Assembly (NCBI RefSeq): GCF_017814915.1
Contig: NZ_JAGIPZ010000001.1
Span: forward strand, 869,559-933,558
Direction of reading: 5' to 3'
Origin: Herbaspirillum sp. LeCh32-8
GTDB lineage: Bacteria; Pseudomonadota; Gammaproteobacteria; Burkholderiales; Burkholderiaceae_D
DNA: 64,000 nt
A model generated the notes under the pieces. It saw only the letters and a program-made list of their open reading frames with translations, did no database searches and was not told the origin of the DNA. The position numbers were made by a program, and so were the translations under genes. This document shows, piece after piece, positions 46,393 to 55,758 of this stretch. Numbering within the stretch: position 1 is the first letter of the stretch; every line of letters begins with the position of its first letter.

Positions 46393-46875
46393 TCACTGCG
46401 CTGCTTGGGCAATCGCCTCCTGCGGTATGTTCTTGTAGACCTTCTGGGCGTACTTCACGCGCAGCTTGGGGTTGCGCGCATTGTAGGCGCCCACGGCATC
46501 CCAGGTCAGGCCCATGCGCTGCATGTTCTGCGCCAGGATCCACGCGCCGACCTGCAGGTTCACGCAGGGATCGCGCAGGTTTTCTTCGGTTACGCCATAT
46601 TTGCGCAGCGTAGGCAGCCAGCTGCTGTTGATCTGCATCATGCCGATATCGTAGCTGCCGTTCTTGTTCTTGTTCATGGCGTTCGGATTGAGGTTCGATT
46701 CCGTCTTGGCGATAGCGTAAAGCAGGTGCACGTTGACGCCATACCAGGAGGCGGTCTCGTTCCAGCAGGCCAATGCAAGCGCCGGGGCATAGGCCAGCGC
46801 AGCCAGCATCAGCGCGACGGCTTGCCATATCAGGCGTTTGCGCCAAATTGATGGTTCAGGGTGAATAGGTTCCAT
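46393..46875 (-). CDS. lytic transglycosylase, PilT(R64)/IagB type
   Basis: 160 aa. N-terminal membrane/signal segment (IWQAVALMLAALAYAPALA), then the SLT domain with catalytic Glu in YAIAKTESNLNP and GSYDIGMMQINSSWLPTL. It opens the peptidoglycan for an envelope machine. It overlaps the PilV gene by 20 bases, so it belongs to the pilus operon, though such enzymes also serve T3SS. Confidence 0.93.
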   Translation of the reverse strand: MEPIHPEPSIWRKRLIWQAVALMLAALAYAPALALACWNETASWYGVNVHLLYAIAKTESNLNPNAMNKNKNGSYDIGMMQINSSWLPTLRKYGVTEENLRDPCVNLQVGAWILAQNMQRMGLTWDAVGAYNARNPKLRVKYAQKVYKNIPQEAIAQAAQ

Positions 46876-48277
46876 TTGCGTATCTCATCGTTTTGTCCAC
46901 GCCGCATATCAGCGGCACATAATTGGCATCCATGACCACCGTCCCTACCGGGAACGTAATGTGCGTCGTGCCTTCCCATGGGTCCCATTCCGAATAGTGA
47001 CAAGGCGCGCCGGCAACGAAATAGTTGATGCCGACCGTGAACGCCGGGCTGGATGCCCAGCGGTTCACCTGAAGCCCTTCCGTCACCACGTTATGGGCGG
47101 CGTACAGGTCGACCGTATTGACCGCATGCGCGGCATTGACGTCGTGCGCCGCACTGATGTCATAGTCGGCCGACACGGACCCACCTGTACTAATGTCCTG
47201 ATCGGCATGAATGGTTCCATCGGCCAGGATATTTTGGGTCGTGCGCACATTGGCCGCCGTCATCGTGGACGGCACGTTCAGGTTCCCGTTCTGGTCCACC
47301 GCCAGGGCCACCCAACTGCTGCCGTTAAAGGTAAAGGCACGCGACAGGCCGGTCACCATGCGCACATCACCGATGCCGTTGCCCGAGGCGGGCAAGCCCG
47401 CATAGCTGGCCACCGGGCTCTTCCATTGCGAGGGTGAAGTCCAAACGCCTGCCGTGCCGCATACCACCAAGCCGCGCGTGGCGGTATCGATAGCCATGCC
47501 GGCCTCGGCGACGCCGGCGCTGTTGAGACAAGATGAACCGATCGATACCAACGCCGCACTGGCCATGCGGATCGGCGTGTTCATCCGGTTCAGCTCGGGA
47601 CGGCCCGGTACCGCGCTGCGGTACAGGAAGTCGGTGGCAACCTGCCCCGGTCCGTCATAGAACAAATTGGAGGCCAGATGCCCGCCGTCGCCGCTGCCGC
47701 CCGTCAGGTTGCTGCCTCCGCTGCAGGTGGTGCTGCGATATAGCGCGGTGCTGTTGCTCCAGTTACTGCCGCGGGCGTTGCCGGGATCGGTAGTGTTGAT
47801 ATAGCCGCCCCCGGGGCCGGCGCTGGCGGCGATCATGGCGATCGCCTTTGCCGGGATCTGAGTGCCGCCGCTGGTGACCACCATGGCGTCGAACTGTCCG
47901 GGCGCTCCCACCGGGTCGGGCTGGCGAATCAGCAGGCAAGGTGTCTGACCGTAGACATTCTTGGTCAGCGTGCCGGCCGCCAGGAACTTGCCGGCAATCA
48001 GTTGCGGCACGCCCACGGCCACCAGCGAAGACGCCGCCGGCAAGGAACCCTGCAAGCTGCCGCTGTTGGCGGCAATGTATTTTTGCGACGCGGCCACGAT
48101 TTGCGACTGGTGATACGCCGCCTGCTGTCCTTTTACATCCTCCAGCGAGGTATCCATCACGCTCGACAGGCCCATCACCAGGGCTGCGCCGATGGCAAGC
48201 GCACCGAGTATTTCAATCATGGCGATACCGCGCTGGCGGTGCGCCTGGGAAGGCAATCTGGTCGGTATCTTGTTCAT
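46856..48277 (-). CDS. pilV: type IVb minor pilin / tip adhesin, PilV-like
   Basis: 473 aa. Prepilin leader ending RQRG before IAMIEILGALAIGAALVMG (Glu +5-like position in the helix), then the Shufflon_N-type body (QSQIVAASQKYIAAN, MNTPIRMASAALVSIGSSCL) and a C-terminal receptor-binding-like domain with Cys pairs. ATG 48277 overlaps the PilM stop (ATGA). Between, residues about 360-410 form an Ala/His/Asp-rich repetitive stretch (DISAAHDVNAAHAVNTV). No rci recombinase or shufflon repeats lie beside it, so the tip is probably fixed. Confidence 0.9.
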   Translation of the reverse strand: MNKIPTRLPSQAHRQRGIAMIEILGALAIGAALVMGLSSVMDTSLEDVKGQQAAYHQSQIVAASQKYIAANSGSLQGSLPAASSLVAVGVPQLIAGKFLAAGTLTKNVYGQTPCLLIRQPDPVGAPGQFDAMVVTSGGTQIPAKAIAMIAASAGPGGGYINTTDPGNARGSNWSNSTALYRSTTCSGGSNLTGGSGDGGHLASNLFYDGPGQVATDFLYRSAVPGRPELNRMNTPIRMASAALVSIGSSCLNSAGVAEAGMAIDTATRGLVVCGTAGVWTSPSQWKSPVASYAGLPASGNGIGDVRMVTGLSRAFTFNGSSWVALAVDQNGNLNVPSTMTAANVRTTQNILADGTIHADQDISTGGSVSADYDISAAHDVNAAHAVNTVDLYAAHNVVTEGLQVNRWASSPAFTVGINYFVAGAPCHYSEWDPWEGTTHITFPVGTVVMDANYVPLICGVDKTMRYANGTYSP

Positions 48278-48771
48278 TTCGTCATTGCGAGCCATACCGG
48301 CGCGCCATTGGGAATCGACATCGAGGAAATCGCCGACACCGGGATGTCGGTTTCTCCGTACACGGGAGACTGCAAGGTGGTATGGGTGCTGTCATAGATG
48401 CCCAGCAGTACCGAGTTGTTCGCCAGCCTGGCCAGTTCGGCCGCCAGGTTTTGCGGCGGCAGGCTGGTGCCGTAGACATAGATGACACCGCCGGCATCGC
48501 GGAAATTGGCCCAGGTCAGCGGCGCGCTCTGCTGGTACAGCCGACTCCAGGCCGGCAGGTAACCGCCGCTCTTGAGCGTGGCAGTCGACACGCTGGCGTT
48601 AAGCACATTGTGGTCGCTGAAATAGTCGATCACGGCATTGCGATAGACACCCATCTCGGCCGCATCGGCGGACGCCAGCTGCTCATGCGCCTGGCCGAGC
48701 GTCTGGAAATTACGGGTGGTGTAGACTCCCGCGGCCGCGATCATCACGGCCAGCACCACGACATTCCACAT
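48274..48771 (-). CDS. pilM: PilM-like pilus protein (R64 type)
   Basis: 165 aa. One N-terminal membrane helix (MWNVVVLAVMIAAAGVYTT) then a soluble domain ending in GAPVWLAMTK. VYRNAVIDYFSDHN and GGVIYVYG match the PilM family of type IVb systems. ATG 48771. In R64 pilM lies between pilL and pilN; here it has moved between the pilin and PilV genes. Confidence 0.78.
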   Translation of the reverse strand: MWNVVVLAVMIAAAGVYTTRNFQTLGQAHEQLASADAAEMGVYRNAVIDYFSDHNVLNASVSTATLKSGGYLPAWSRLYQQSAPLTWANFRDAGGVIYVYGTSLPPQNLAAELARLANNSVLLGIYDSTHTTLQSPVYGETDIPVSAISSMSIPNGAPVWLAMTK

Positions 48772-48861
48772 GCGCGACTCCTTCGCGAAGCGTGCCGCCG
48801 GCGCGACGCCCGGCGGCAAGGTTGGAACGCTGGAACAGCAGACTGGGCGATAGCCTGATGC

Positions 48862-49413
48862 TCAGCTTGACGTATAGACAACCGAGTTGTCCGAAGCAGT
48901 GCAAAGGCCGGTGGCCTGGGTGGCGCTTACCGGGAAGGACTCGATGGCAGTGCCTCCGTTGGCGTTGACCGCAGTCCAGCCGTTGGCGCCCGAGAGCATG
49001 CTCACGCAGACATCCTTGGGTACCTGGGGATAGGTAATCGTGAAACCGGTGCCGCTACCGGCCACGGCCACCGTGCCGCCCCAGCTGTTTTTGAGGGTGG
49101 TGCCGTCCACTGCCAGCGTGCCGGGCACGGCCTTGGCAGCAATCAGGGTATCGACCACCGCTGTGGTGGGATAGGTTTGTCCCATATACAGCTTGCGCAC
49201 CGCGGTGCGCAGGCCGATCACCTCTTCGTTGGCCTGGTTCGATTTGGCGCTGCTGAATGCCCCGGTCAGCAGCGAAATGGCCCCCATCACCACGATCGCC
49301 GCGATCCCCAGGTAGGCGATGCCTTCCAGCAGCGAGGCGCCTTGCTGGCGTTGCTGCCGGTTGTCCGAACGGATTGCTTGTCGATGGCTGCCTTTTACTT
49401 TTTCGTCTTGCAT
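48862..49413 (-). CDS. pilS: type IVb major prepilin, PilS-like
   Basis: 183 aa. A long 25-residue basic leader ends in QQG, cut before ASLLEGIAYLGIAAIVVMG with Glu at +5, the type IVb pattern. The C-terminal DVCVSML and TGLCTAS pair forms the expected disulfide loop. Probably the pilus subunit. No prepilin peptidase (PilU) gene is present here, so processing must rely on a peptidase elsewhere. Confidence 0.9.
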   Translation of the reverse strand: MQDEKVKGSHRQAIRSDNRQQRQQGASLLEGIAYLGIAAIVVMGAISLLTGAFSSAKSNQANEEVIGLRTAVRKLYMGQTYPTTAVVDTLIAAKAVPGTLAVDGTTLKNSWGGTVAVAGSGTGFTITYPQVPKDVCVSMLSGANGWTAVNANGGTAIESFPVSATQATGLCTASDNSVVYTSS

Positions 49414-49487
49414 GATGAACCCCTATCAAAGTTGAGTGCCAGGTAAAACATGTTGAAAAACTTCGCGTTCCCTGCCATGTCGCATTG

Positions 49488-50561
49488 CTAATGCGCACGG
49501 GCAAGCGCCGCGATTTCCTGCTGGATGCCAAAGAACCCGATCACCAGCCAGCCGATGACCACGGCCATTGTCACGACCGCAAAACCATTAACTACCTTCA
49601 TACGCAGTGAAATCATCTCCACCCCCTGCTCCATCCACTCGTCCGCCAGCAACTTCAAGGCTTCGGCAAAGCCTTTGTATTCGGCATAGACGCACAGATC
49701 GTCAATGACCTCCCGCGACGGAAATCCATAACCGGTATTGCGTAAGGCTTCGCCGCAATTGAGCCCCGAACGCACCCCCAACAAGGCCCCGTCAAGGCGT
49801 TCACGCAGCCACGGCTGGGCCACGCCGGACAAGCGCATGAGCGCCTTTTCGACCGTGACGCCGGCGCTTTGCAACGCCGAGAACGCCATCAGGAAACCGC
49901 TGCCCACCATCAGCCGATAGATCGAATACGGCGGCGCGCGGTCGGCCCAGATGCGCAGGCTGCCGCGCCAGCGGGGCATCGAAACGAACAGCAGCACGAT
50001 CACCACCGCCAGACCCACCAGCGTGTAGGCCATCCACTGCTGCACCCACAGAGACAGCAGATACAGCGAGCGCGCCGCGCCATGCCATTTGGCGGGATCC
50101 ATCATCAAGGTGAATTGCGGGATCACCTTGGCGCCGAACAGGTAGACGTAGGACAGCACCAGTCCCAGGATCGCCAGCGGATACGCCATGCCGCCCACGA
50201 TCACCGAATGGATCTTCTTGCGCGCCTGCACCACGTTGACCACCGCCACCAGCGTGCCTTCGAGCTTGCCGGACTGCTCCCCGGCCATCAGGATCATCTG
50301 TTCGGCGCGCGGCGCCCATCCTTCCAGCGCCTCCGACAGCAGTCGCCCGTTCTGCACGCTGCGGCGACAATCGTCGAGAATGATGGCCAGCGGCTCCTTG
50401 GGTTTCTTGCCGTAGTGAGACTCGCGGTCGCGCAACTCTTCGAGCACCTTGAGCAACGGCAAGCCGTTGCTCAGCATCTTGGACATCTTGCGATACAGAC
50501 GCAGACGCGAGGCGTCAGTGAATTGGGCCCTGGCCCACCAGCGGTTCAGATCAGGTAGCAC
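49488..50561 (-). CDS. pilR: pilus inner-membrane platform protein, PilR/GspF type
   Basis: 357 aa, three membrane helices. The repeated GspF domain is seen in LPLLKVLEELRDRES and GVTVEKALMRLSGVAQPWL. GTG 50561 overlaps the end of pilQ by 11 bases. Confidence 0.92.
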   Translation of the reverse strand: MLPDLNRWWARAQFTDASRLRLYRKMSKMLSNGLPLLKVLEELRDRESHYGKKPKEPLAIILDDCRRSVQNGRLLSEALEGWAPRAEQMILMAGEQSGKLEGTLVAVVNVVQARKKIHSVIVGGMAYPLAILGLVLSYVYLFGAKVIPQFTLMMDPAKWHGAARSLYLLSLWVQQWMAYTLVGLAVVIVLLFVSMPRWRGSLRIWADRAPPYSIYRLMVGSGFLMAFSALQSAGVTVEKALMRLSGVAQPWLRERLDGALLGVRSGLNCGEALRNTGYGFPSREVIDDLCVYAEYKGFAEALKLLADEWMEQGVEMISLRMKVVNGFAVVTMAVVIGWLVIGFFGIQQEIAALARAH

Positions 50562-52176
50562 TGCGCCCCTCCACCACGGTCAGAAACGGCGCCACCGGCG
50601 CGCGTTCGTAAATCAGGTGACCGACCACTTTCTCGGCCATGCGCGGGTCAAGCTCGCCGCACGCCACCTTGTCGATGGCATGCGACAACATGGTCTTGCC
50701 GCCCAACTCGCCGATCCAGTATTGCAATGCCTCGCTCTTCTCGCCCTGGCGTACCAGGCGGAAGAAGTGGTCGTCGGGAATGATGATTTCGGCCACCACG
50801 GAGCGCCCGACGGTGCCCTGTCCGGAGCAATGTTCGCAGCCCGCACCGGTGACGCATACGCCTTCCAGGCTGGGCGACACCGCCTGGCGCACCCGCGCCA
50901 GCATCGCCGGCGGCAGCGCGTCAGGGCGCGAGGCAAGCGGCACGCGGCAGCACGGACACAGCTTCTTGACCAGGCGCTGGCTGATCAGGCCCGTCACCAC
51001 CGCATGATCGGCCACCAGGCTGGCCGGCAGGCCCAGGTCGAGCAGCCGGTCGACGATCGCCAGCGCGCTGTTGGCATGCACCGTGGTCCAGACCTGGTGA
51101 CCGGTCATCGAGGCCCGCAGCGCGTTCTGCGCCGTGGCGCGATCGCGCACCTCGCCGATCATGATGGTGTCCGGATCGAGCCGCATGGCGTTCGAGATGG
51201 CGGCGGCAAAAGCGCGCGACCGCTCCTCCTCGCTGCCGGCATTGGTGACAGCGGTCTGCACCGCGCCGTCGATCGGGTACTCCACCGGATCCTCGATGGT
51301 CAGCACGTGCAGCTTGCCCTCGGCCTCGATAATCTCTCCCGAAAGCACGCGCTGCAGCGTGGTCGACTTGCCGGAGCCGGTCGGGCCGCTGATGATGTTC
51401 ATGCCCACCGGCTGTTCCTTGAGCTTTTGCAGCGCCGTCGCATGCGCCTCCGAGAACCCGAGCGGACGCAGATCGATGTTGTCGCCGGCGTCGTTGTAGA
51501 GCAGGCGCAGCACCATCACCGAACCTTCACTGGTGGGCACCGTGGCGATACGCACGCCATACAGCGCCGGCGGCAGCTTGTCGCGATCGGCGATGGCGGC
51601 GTCCTGGCGTTCGGTCGGCTTGTACGAACTGTCCGAGACCGAAGTCATGGCGCCGTACAGCGTGGCCAGCAGCCGTTCGCCGTATTCACGCGTCTGGCCG
51701 CCCACCTGCACCAGGTCGTTGTGGATGCGGAAATAGATTTCCGTGCAATTCTTGCGTACCCGCAGATGGATGTCCGACGCCCGCGAACGGCAAGCCTTGT
51801 TGAGCAGGTCCTTGGCGGTAACCTGCATCATGGTGTGCTCCTGGTGGCGCTCTTCCGGCTGCGGCCCGCCGATGCGCACGCTGATGCGGTTCATGCGATA
51901 GATCACCGCGATATCGCCGGGCACCAGCTGGTAGGGTTGCCCCAGGCGCTGCAGCCGCCCGATGTAGGACTGCACATGCGGGTTGAGCTCCTGTCCGGCA
52001 ACCACCAACAAGCGGCCGTCGGCCAGCAGGCACAGCAGCTTTCGTTCTTCCTGGCCGGCTTCGAGCACGCCGGAGTGGCTCAGGATTTCGGTGCCGTCGA
52101 ATCCCGGGACGACCTCGATGGCGCCGCCGGCGGGCGCCGGCGCCTGTTCGCGGCGACGTGGCAAGCGCAATTTCAT
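50551..52176 (-). CDS. pilQ: pilus assembly ATPase, PilQ-like
   Basis: 541 aa of the GspE/PilB superfamily. Walker A GPTGSGKSTTLQRV, Asp box LTIEDPVEYPIDGAVQ, Walker B TIMIGEVRDRATA, His box VWTTVHANSA, and a CPCC...CEHC zinc motif (LCPCCRVPL, GCEHCSGQG). It powers pilin polymerisation. ATG 52176 overlaps the pilP end by 4 bases. Confidence 0.95.
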   Translation of the reverse strand: MKLRLPRRREQAPAPAGGAIEVVPGFDGTEILSHSGVLEAGQEERKLLCLLADGRLLVVAGQELNPHVQSYIGRLQRLGQPYQLVPGDIAVIYRMNRISVRIGGPQPEERHQEHTMMQVTAKDLLNKACRSRASDIHLRVRKNCTEIYFRIHNDLVQVGGQTREYGERLLATLYGAMTSVSDSSYKPTERQDAAIADRDKLPPALYGVRIATVPTSEGSVMVLRLLYNDAGDNIDLRPLGFSEAHATALQKLKEQPVGMNIISGPTGSGKSTTLQRVLSGEIIEAEGKLHVLTIEDPVEYPIDGAVQTAVTNAGSEEERSRAFAAAISNAMRLDPDTIMIGEVRDRATAQNALRASMTGHQVWTTVHANSALAIVDRLLDLGLPASLVADHAVVTGLISQRLVKKLCPCCRVPLASRPDALPPAMLARVRQAVSPSLEGVCVTGAGCEHCSGQGTVGRSVVAEIIIPDDHFFRLVRQGEKSEALQYWIGELGGKTMLSHAIDKVACGELDPRMAEKVVGHLIYERAPVAPFLTVVEGRSAT

Positions 52177-52688
52177 CTTGCTGCTCCCCGTAGCGCCGCT
52201 CCTTGCATGCCCAGGCCAGGGCCGGGGAAATTCGGGTTGAAGCCATTGGCAGGCGGTGCATAGGCCGACAACCGCAGGCGACGGCCGTTCGACTGCGCCA
52301 CCACCTCGCGCTGGCCGATGGCGACGATCTTCATGCCGCCCGGCAGGGTATCGCCCTGTTGCACATCGACGATGCTGCCGTCGCTCATCTGCAAGGTCGC
52401 ATACATGCGTCCACCGATGCCTTCGATAGCCCTCACCACCGGATCGCCCACCACCTCGGCCTGGTTCATCGCCGCCGTCAGGCTCTGCTTGGCGGCGATT
52501 TCGTTTTGCCTGCCGACGATGCTGGCCTGGATTTCCAGCTGCTTTTCCCGCGCCTTCAAGACCATGGTCTCGGCCTCGATGCGGGTCAGGCTTTCAGAGG
52601 TCGTCTCGGCCGCACACGGCGTGGACCAAGAGGCGGCGAACGCGGCCATGGCCACGCTGAACAAGGCGTTGAAATGCTTACTTTGCAT
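52173..52688 (-). CDS. pilP: pilus assembly protein, PilP-like
   Basis: 171 aa. Signal peptide MQSKHFNALFSVAMAAFAAS (cut near CAA), a helical stretch, then the PilP/HofP beta domain (SIVDVQQGDTLPGGMKIVAI). ATG 52688 lies inside the last codons of pilO. Connects inner platform and secretin. Confidence 0.88.
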   Translation of the reverse strand: MQSKHFNALFSVAMAAFAASWSTPCAAETTSESLTRIEAETMVLKAREKQLEIQASIVGRQNEIAAKQSLTAAMNQAEVVGDPVVRAIEGIGGRMYATLQMSDGSIVDVQQGDTLPGGMKIVAIGQREVVAQSNGRRLRLSAYAPPANGFNPNFPGPGLGMQGAALRGAAR

Positions 52689-53943
52689 AGATCGTTCCCT
52701 CCATGATCCATTCGGATCCTTGATAAGACACCTTGTCGACCCGCACCCCGGGCCGGTTAAGAATTGCGGCGATTTCCTGAGGCTCCATGCCGGCGGCATT
52801 GAGCTTGAACAGATAACTGCGCCAGTTAGGCTGCCATTGCTGCTCCCCGCTTTGCAGCTGCGGGGTGGGCGCCGCCATCACCTTGATCGGCACCCCCATC
52901 ATCTGCATACGCGAGAGCACCTGTTCCATCGCCTGCCGCTGTTCTTGCAGATCCTCGTTCTGCGCGGCGGCCAGCTTGAGCGCCCGCACGTAGCTGGCGC
53001 GCTCGCCCGAGGCATCAACCTGGGCCTCCGGCAGTTGCTCGCGCAGCATGGCGATGGAGGATGTTCCGCGCTTCCAGACATAGGCCTGCTGGTCCTGGGT
53101 GCAGGTATAAGAATCCAGCAGCCAGCCGCCTGCGGTCGGATGCGCGAATTGCTTCTGGCAGGCGCGCACCAGCACGGCCGGCGCCACGCGTTTGGACCAG
53201 GGCCGGGCCGCCGCCGAGGCTTCCCTCAGGATGCGTTCGCGCGCCTGCTGCATGGCGATTTCGCGTTCGTGCTCTTCCTTTTTCTTCTGGTAAAGCTGCC
53301 AGCCCCAGGCGCCGGCCAGCGAAACGGCAGCCAGTCCGGCCACGGCGGCCGCCATCGGTACCCACGAAGGTCGACCGCCGATCTGGCGCAATCCCCACCA
53401 TTTGTGGATACGCAGGCTGCCGTCCGCGCGCTGCGGGATGAAGCTGCGGATGTCGCGCGGCTGGAAGTTGTGGAAGCCGAAGGGCTTGAGTTCCTCCTCT
53501 CCCAACACCACGTTCCATCCACCCAGGGCGTAGTCGTTATGCAAGCGGTCCAGCACCTCCTCCTTGCTGCCCACGAAGTCACCATTGGGCAAGAAGTTGG
53601 CGTCGCGCACGGCGAAGTAGATCCAGTTTCCTTCCGGCAGCTTGAATGCGCCCAGCCAGTTGTGAACCGGCTGCTGCTCACCGTCGTAAAACGCGCCTTC
53701 GATGGCCAGCGTCTTCGATACGACGGCCGCCAGCGAATACATACCGCGTCGGATACCTTCGCGCGATTGCGCAAAACCGGCCTGCGCGGTGGTGTGATCC
53801 ATACGGATCACCATCAGATCGGAGTCGATCTTGCGACCGAGGTCGGCCGCTTCGCGGTTCAATTCGCGCGGCTTGGACAGGGACTGCCAGAACAAGCCGC
53901 CGACGAACTTGTGCTTGTCCAGAGTGGTGACGATGCTGGCCAT
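52678..53943 (-). CDS. pilO: pilus assembly protein, PilO-like (PAP_PilO)
   Basis: 421 aa. An N-terminal cytoplasmic domain (WQSLSKPRELNREAADLG) is followed by one membrane helix at about residues 202-220 (AAAVAGLAAVSLAGAWG) and a coiled coil with a periplasmic C-terminal domain. Layout matches the R64 PilO family. The operon places it between the secretin and PilP. Confidence 0.9.
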   Translation of the reverse strand: MASIVTTLDKHKFVGGLFWQSLSKPRELNREAADLGRKIDSDLMVIRMDHTTAQAGFAQSREGIRRGMYSLAAVVSKTLAIEGAFYDGEQQPVHNWLGAFKLPEGNWIYFAVRDANFLPNGDFVGSKEEVLDRLHNDYALGGWNVVLGEEELKPFGFHNFQPRDIRSFIPQRADGSLRIHKWWGLRQIGGRPSWVPMAAAVAGLAAVSLAGAWGWQLYQKKKEEHEREIAMQQARERILREASAAARPWSKRVAPAVLVRACQKQFAHPTAGGWLLDSYTCTQDQQAYVWKRGTSSIAMLREQLPEAQVDASGERASYVRALKLAAAQNEDLQEQRQAMEQVLSRMQMMGVPIKVMAAPTPQLQSGEQQWQPNWRSYLFKLNAAGMEPQEIAAILNRPGVRVDKVSYQGSEWIMEGTIYAK

Positions 53944-53952
53944 GGCAACCCT

Positions 53953-55758
53953 TTACGAGGCGGCGCCCATGGCCACCGGTGTGATCAGCACCACGATCAC
54001 TTCCTTGTTGGTGGTCGCCGAGACGCCCCCGCCCAGCAGCAGGTTCTTCGGATCGCCGACCCCGCTGCGGCCGAGATTCTCGTCGGTCTGTTCGAAGCCG
54101 CTGATGATCAGCGTCTCGTTGGACTTCATCGCTACGCGCTGCAAGAAGTTGCGCGTGTCCAGCTCGGGCGACTCGATGAGCGCAGTCGCCCTGCCGGTGG
54201 AGTCGGTGCTGGCCGTGATCTGGCGAATACGGCGCAGCGTCGAGATATCGGTCGAGAACTGCAGCATCACCGTACCGTTGGTCAGCATGTGCGGCAGGAT
54301 GCTCATGTTGAATCCGGCCGTCACCACCCCGGGCGTGAGCGAGGTGGTAGTTCCGACCTGCGCCACCAGCGAGCTTTGCAGCGATTGCAGATAAGTCGTC
54401 TGGCGCGCCACTTGCACCGGCACCGGCTGGTTGTTGAGCGTAACCACCGAGGCGGTGGTCTGGCGTCGGACCTTGCCTTGCTGCGACAAGGCCTGGATCA
54501 CCGCCTGGCTGCCGGAGAAGCCCGACGTTCCACCGGCCGGAATGCCCGCCGTGAACGACACCAGGCCGGTGCTCAAGGCGCCCTCGTAAGCATTGGAGAT
54601 GCCGAAGGTGCTGTTGAGGCTGTTGTATACCGCCTTCCAATTGATGCCGTACTGGTCGTCGTCGCTTAAGGTGACTGACAGTACGGTGACGTTGATGGCG
54701 ATCTGGCGCGACAGCGACTTGTTTTCGCCGTCGATGTACGTTGCGATGCGTTCCAGCGAATCGGGGGTATCCACCACCGTGATCGAGCCGGTCGCCGGCG
54801 AAGCCAGCACCTTGCCATAGGCAGAGAGCATCACCTTGATGGCAGACTCAATACCGGTATAGACCGACAGCTTGGAAGCCACGGCGGTGTTTTGCGTGTT
54901 GTTGGCATTGACCCCGCCGCCTCCGCCTGCACCGCCTCCGCCTGCACCGCCTCCGCTGCCACTGCCGCCGCCGCTAGTGCCGGCGGTACCGCCGGTCGAG
55001 GTTGCGCCGCTGGTGACGGTGGCCGAGAAGGTGGAGTCTCCCGGGATCGCGCTGATCTGGAAGTTGCGCGATTCGGTGTGGAAGAACTGGATCACGCCCT
55101 CACTGAATTTCCACGACACGCCAAAGCGTGCGGCGGCCGTATCAAGCAGGCCCTTGAGCGAACCGCTGTTATAGGCGATGCGCACGCCATTGGGCATGTC
55201 GGTAAATGTCGGCTGGGTCTGGCCGGTATTGGCGGCCGGTCCGCGGCCCGGCTGCACCGGGCTGCTATGGCCCTCACCGGGCGTTCCCATGGGCAAGGGA
55301 AGCATGCCGATCGCCCCTGCGGCCGGAGCCGCGCCCGGCAAGGCTGCACGCGTCGGCATGGCGCCGCCGCGCAGGCGGAACGCGGCCGACGATACTTCCA
55401 GCGCATCCGGCGTCACCTTGCTGGGCACACCCGAGCGCAAGGTGATGCGTTCAGCCAGTTCGGTGAGCGAGTTGATGGTGCGATCGAAGGTGGTCGGCTC
55501 ATAAAAAATCGGCGGCAGTGACGGCTGACCCAGCTTGATCGCGGTTTTACCCAGCCAGATGCCCGATTCGTGCTTGACCAGCGGGGTCGACGGCAGTACC
55601 GAGCCCGGTGCGGTGCGCCCGACATCGCGACTCAGCTGGGTGGCGCGCTCGCCTTCCTGGTTGACGCTGCCCTCGATGCGGTCGGCTAACGCGCTGCAAC
55701 CCGCAATAATCGCCACCAGCGGCAACAGTATCGGTAATTTCATGGATGCCACTTTCAT
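53953..55758 (-). CDS. pilN: pilus secretin lipoprotein, PilN-like
   Basis: 601 aa. Lipobox LVAIIAGC, an N-terminal domain (SLTELAERITLRSGVPSKV), a STN-like region (LLDTAAARFGVSWKF), then the secretin core (QALSQQGKVRRQTTASVVT, NMSILPHMLTNGTVMLQFS). A Gly/Ser-rich linker at residues about 262-285 is encoded by a 15-bp tandem repeat. ATG 55758 overlaps the pilL stop (TAATG). Forms the outer-membrane channel. Confidence 0.94.
   Translation of the reverse strand: MKVASMKLPILLPLVAIIAGCSALADRIEGSVNQEGERATQLSRDVGRTAPGSVLPSTPLVKHESGIWLGKTAIKLGQPSLPPIFYEPTTFDRTINSLTELAERITLRSGVPSKVTPDALEVSSAAFRLRGGAMPTRAALPGAAPAAGAIGMLPLPMGTPGEGHSSPVQPGRGPAANTGQTQPTFTDMPNGVRIAYNSGSLKGLLDTAAARFGVSWKFSEGVIQFFHTESRNFQISAIPGDSTFSATVTSGATSTGGTAGTSGGGSGSGGGAGGGGAGGGGGVNANNTQNTAVASKLSVYTGIESAIKVMLSAYGKVLASPATGSITVVDTPDSLERIATYIDGENKSLSRQIAINVTVLSVTLSDDDQYGINWKAVYNSLNSTFGISNAYEGALSTGLVSFTAGIPAGGTSGFSGSQAVIQALSQQGKVRRQTTASVVTLNNQPVPVQVARQTTYLQSLQSSLVAQVGTTTSLTPGVVTAGFNMSILPHMLTNGTVMLQFSTDISTLRRIRQITASTDSTGRATALIESPELDTRNFLQRVAMKSNETLIISGFEQTDENLGRSGVGDPKNLLLGGGVSATTNKEVIVVLITPVAMGAAS
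54916..54960 (-). repeat. 15-bp tandem repeat in the secretin gene
   Basis: Three near-identical 15-base units (54916-54930, 54931-54945, 54946-54960) encoding a Gly-rich linker. The unit is a multiple of three, so copy changes would alter linker length without breaking the frame. Confidence 0.75.

Noticed and set aside
47090-47200. Shufflon-type inverted repeats in pilV
   Set aside because: The repetitive protein stretch is encoded by imperfect direct similarity; no paired inverted recombination sites or recombinase seen.
50449-52263. 604-aa frame opposite the pilus ATPase
   Set aside because: Antisense to PilQ, whose Walker and zinc motifs are intact.
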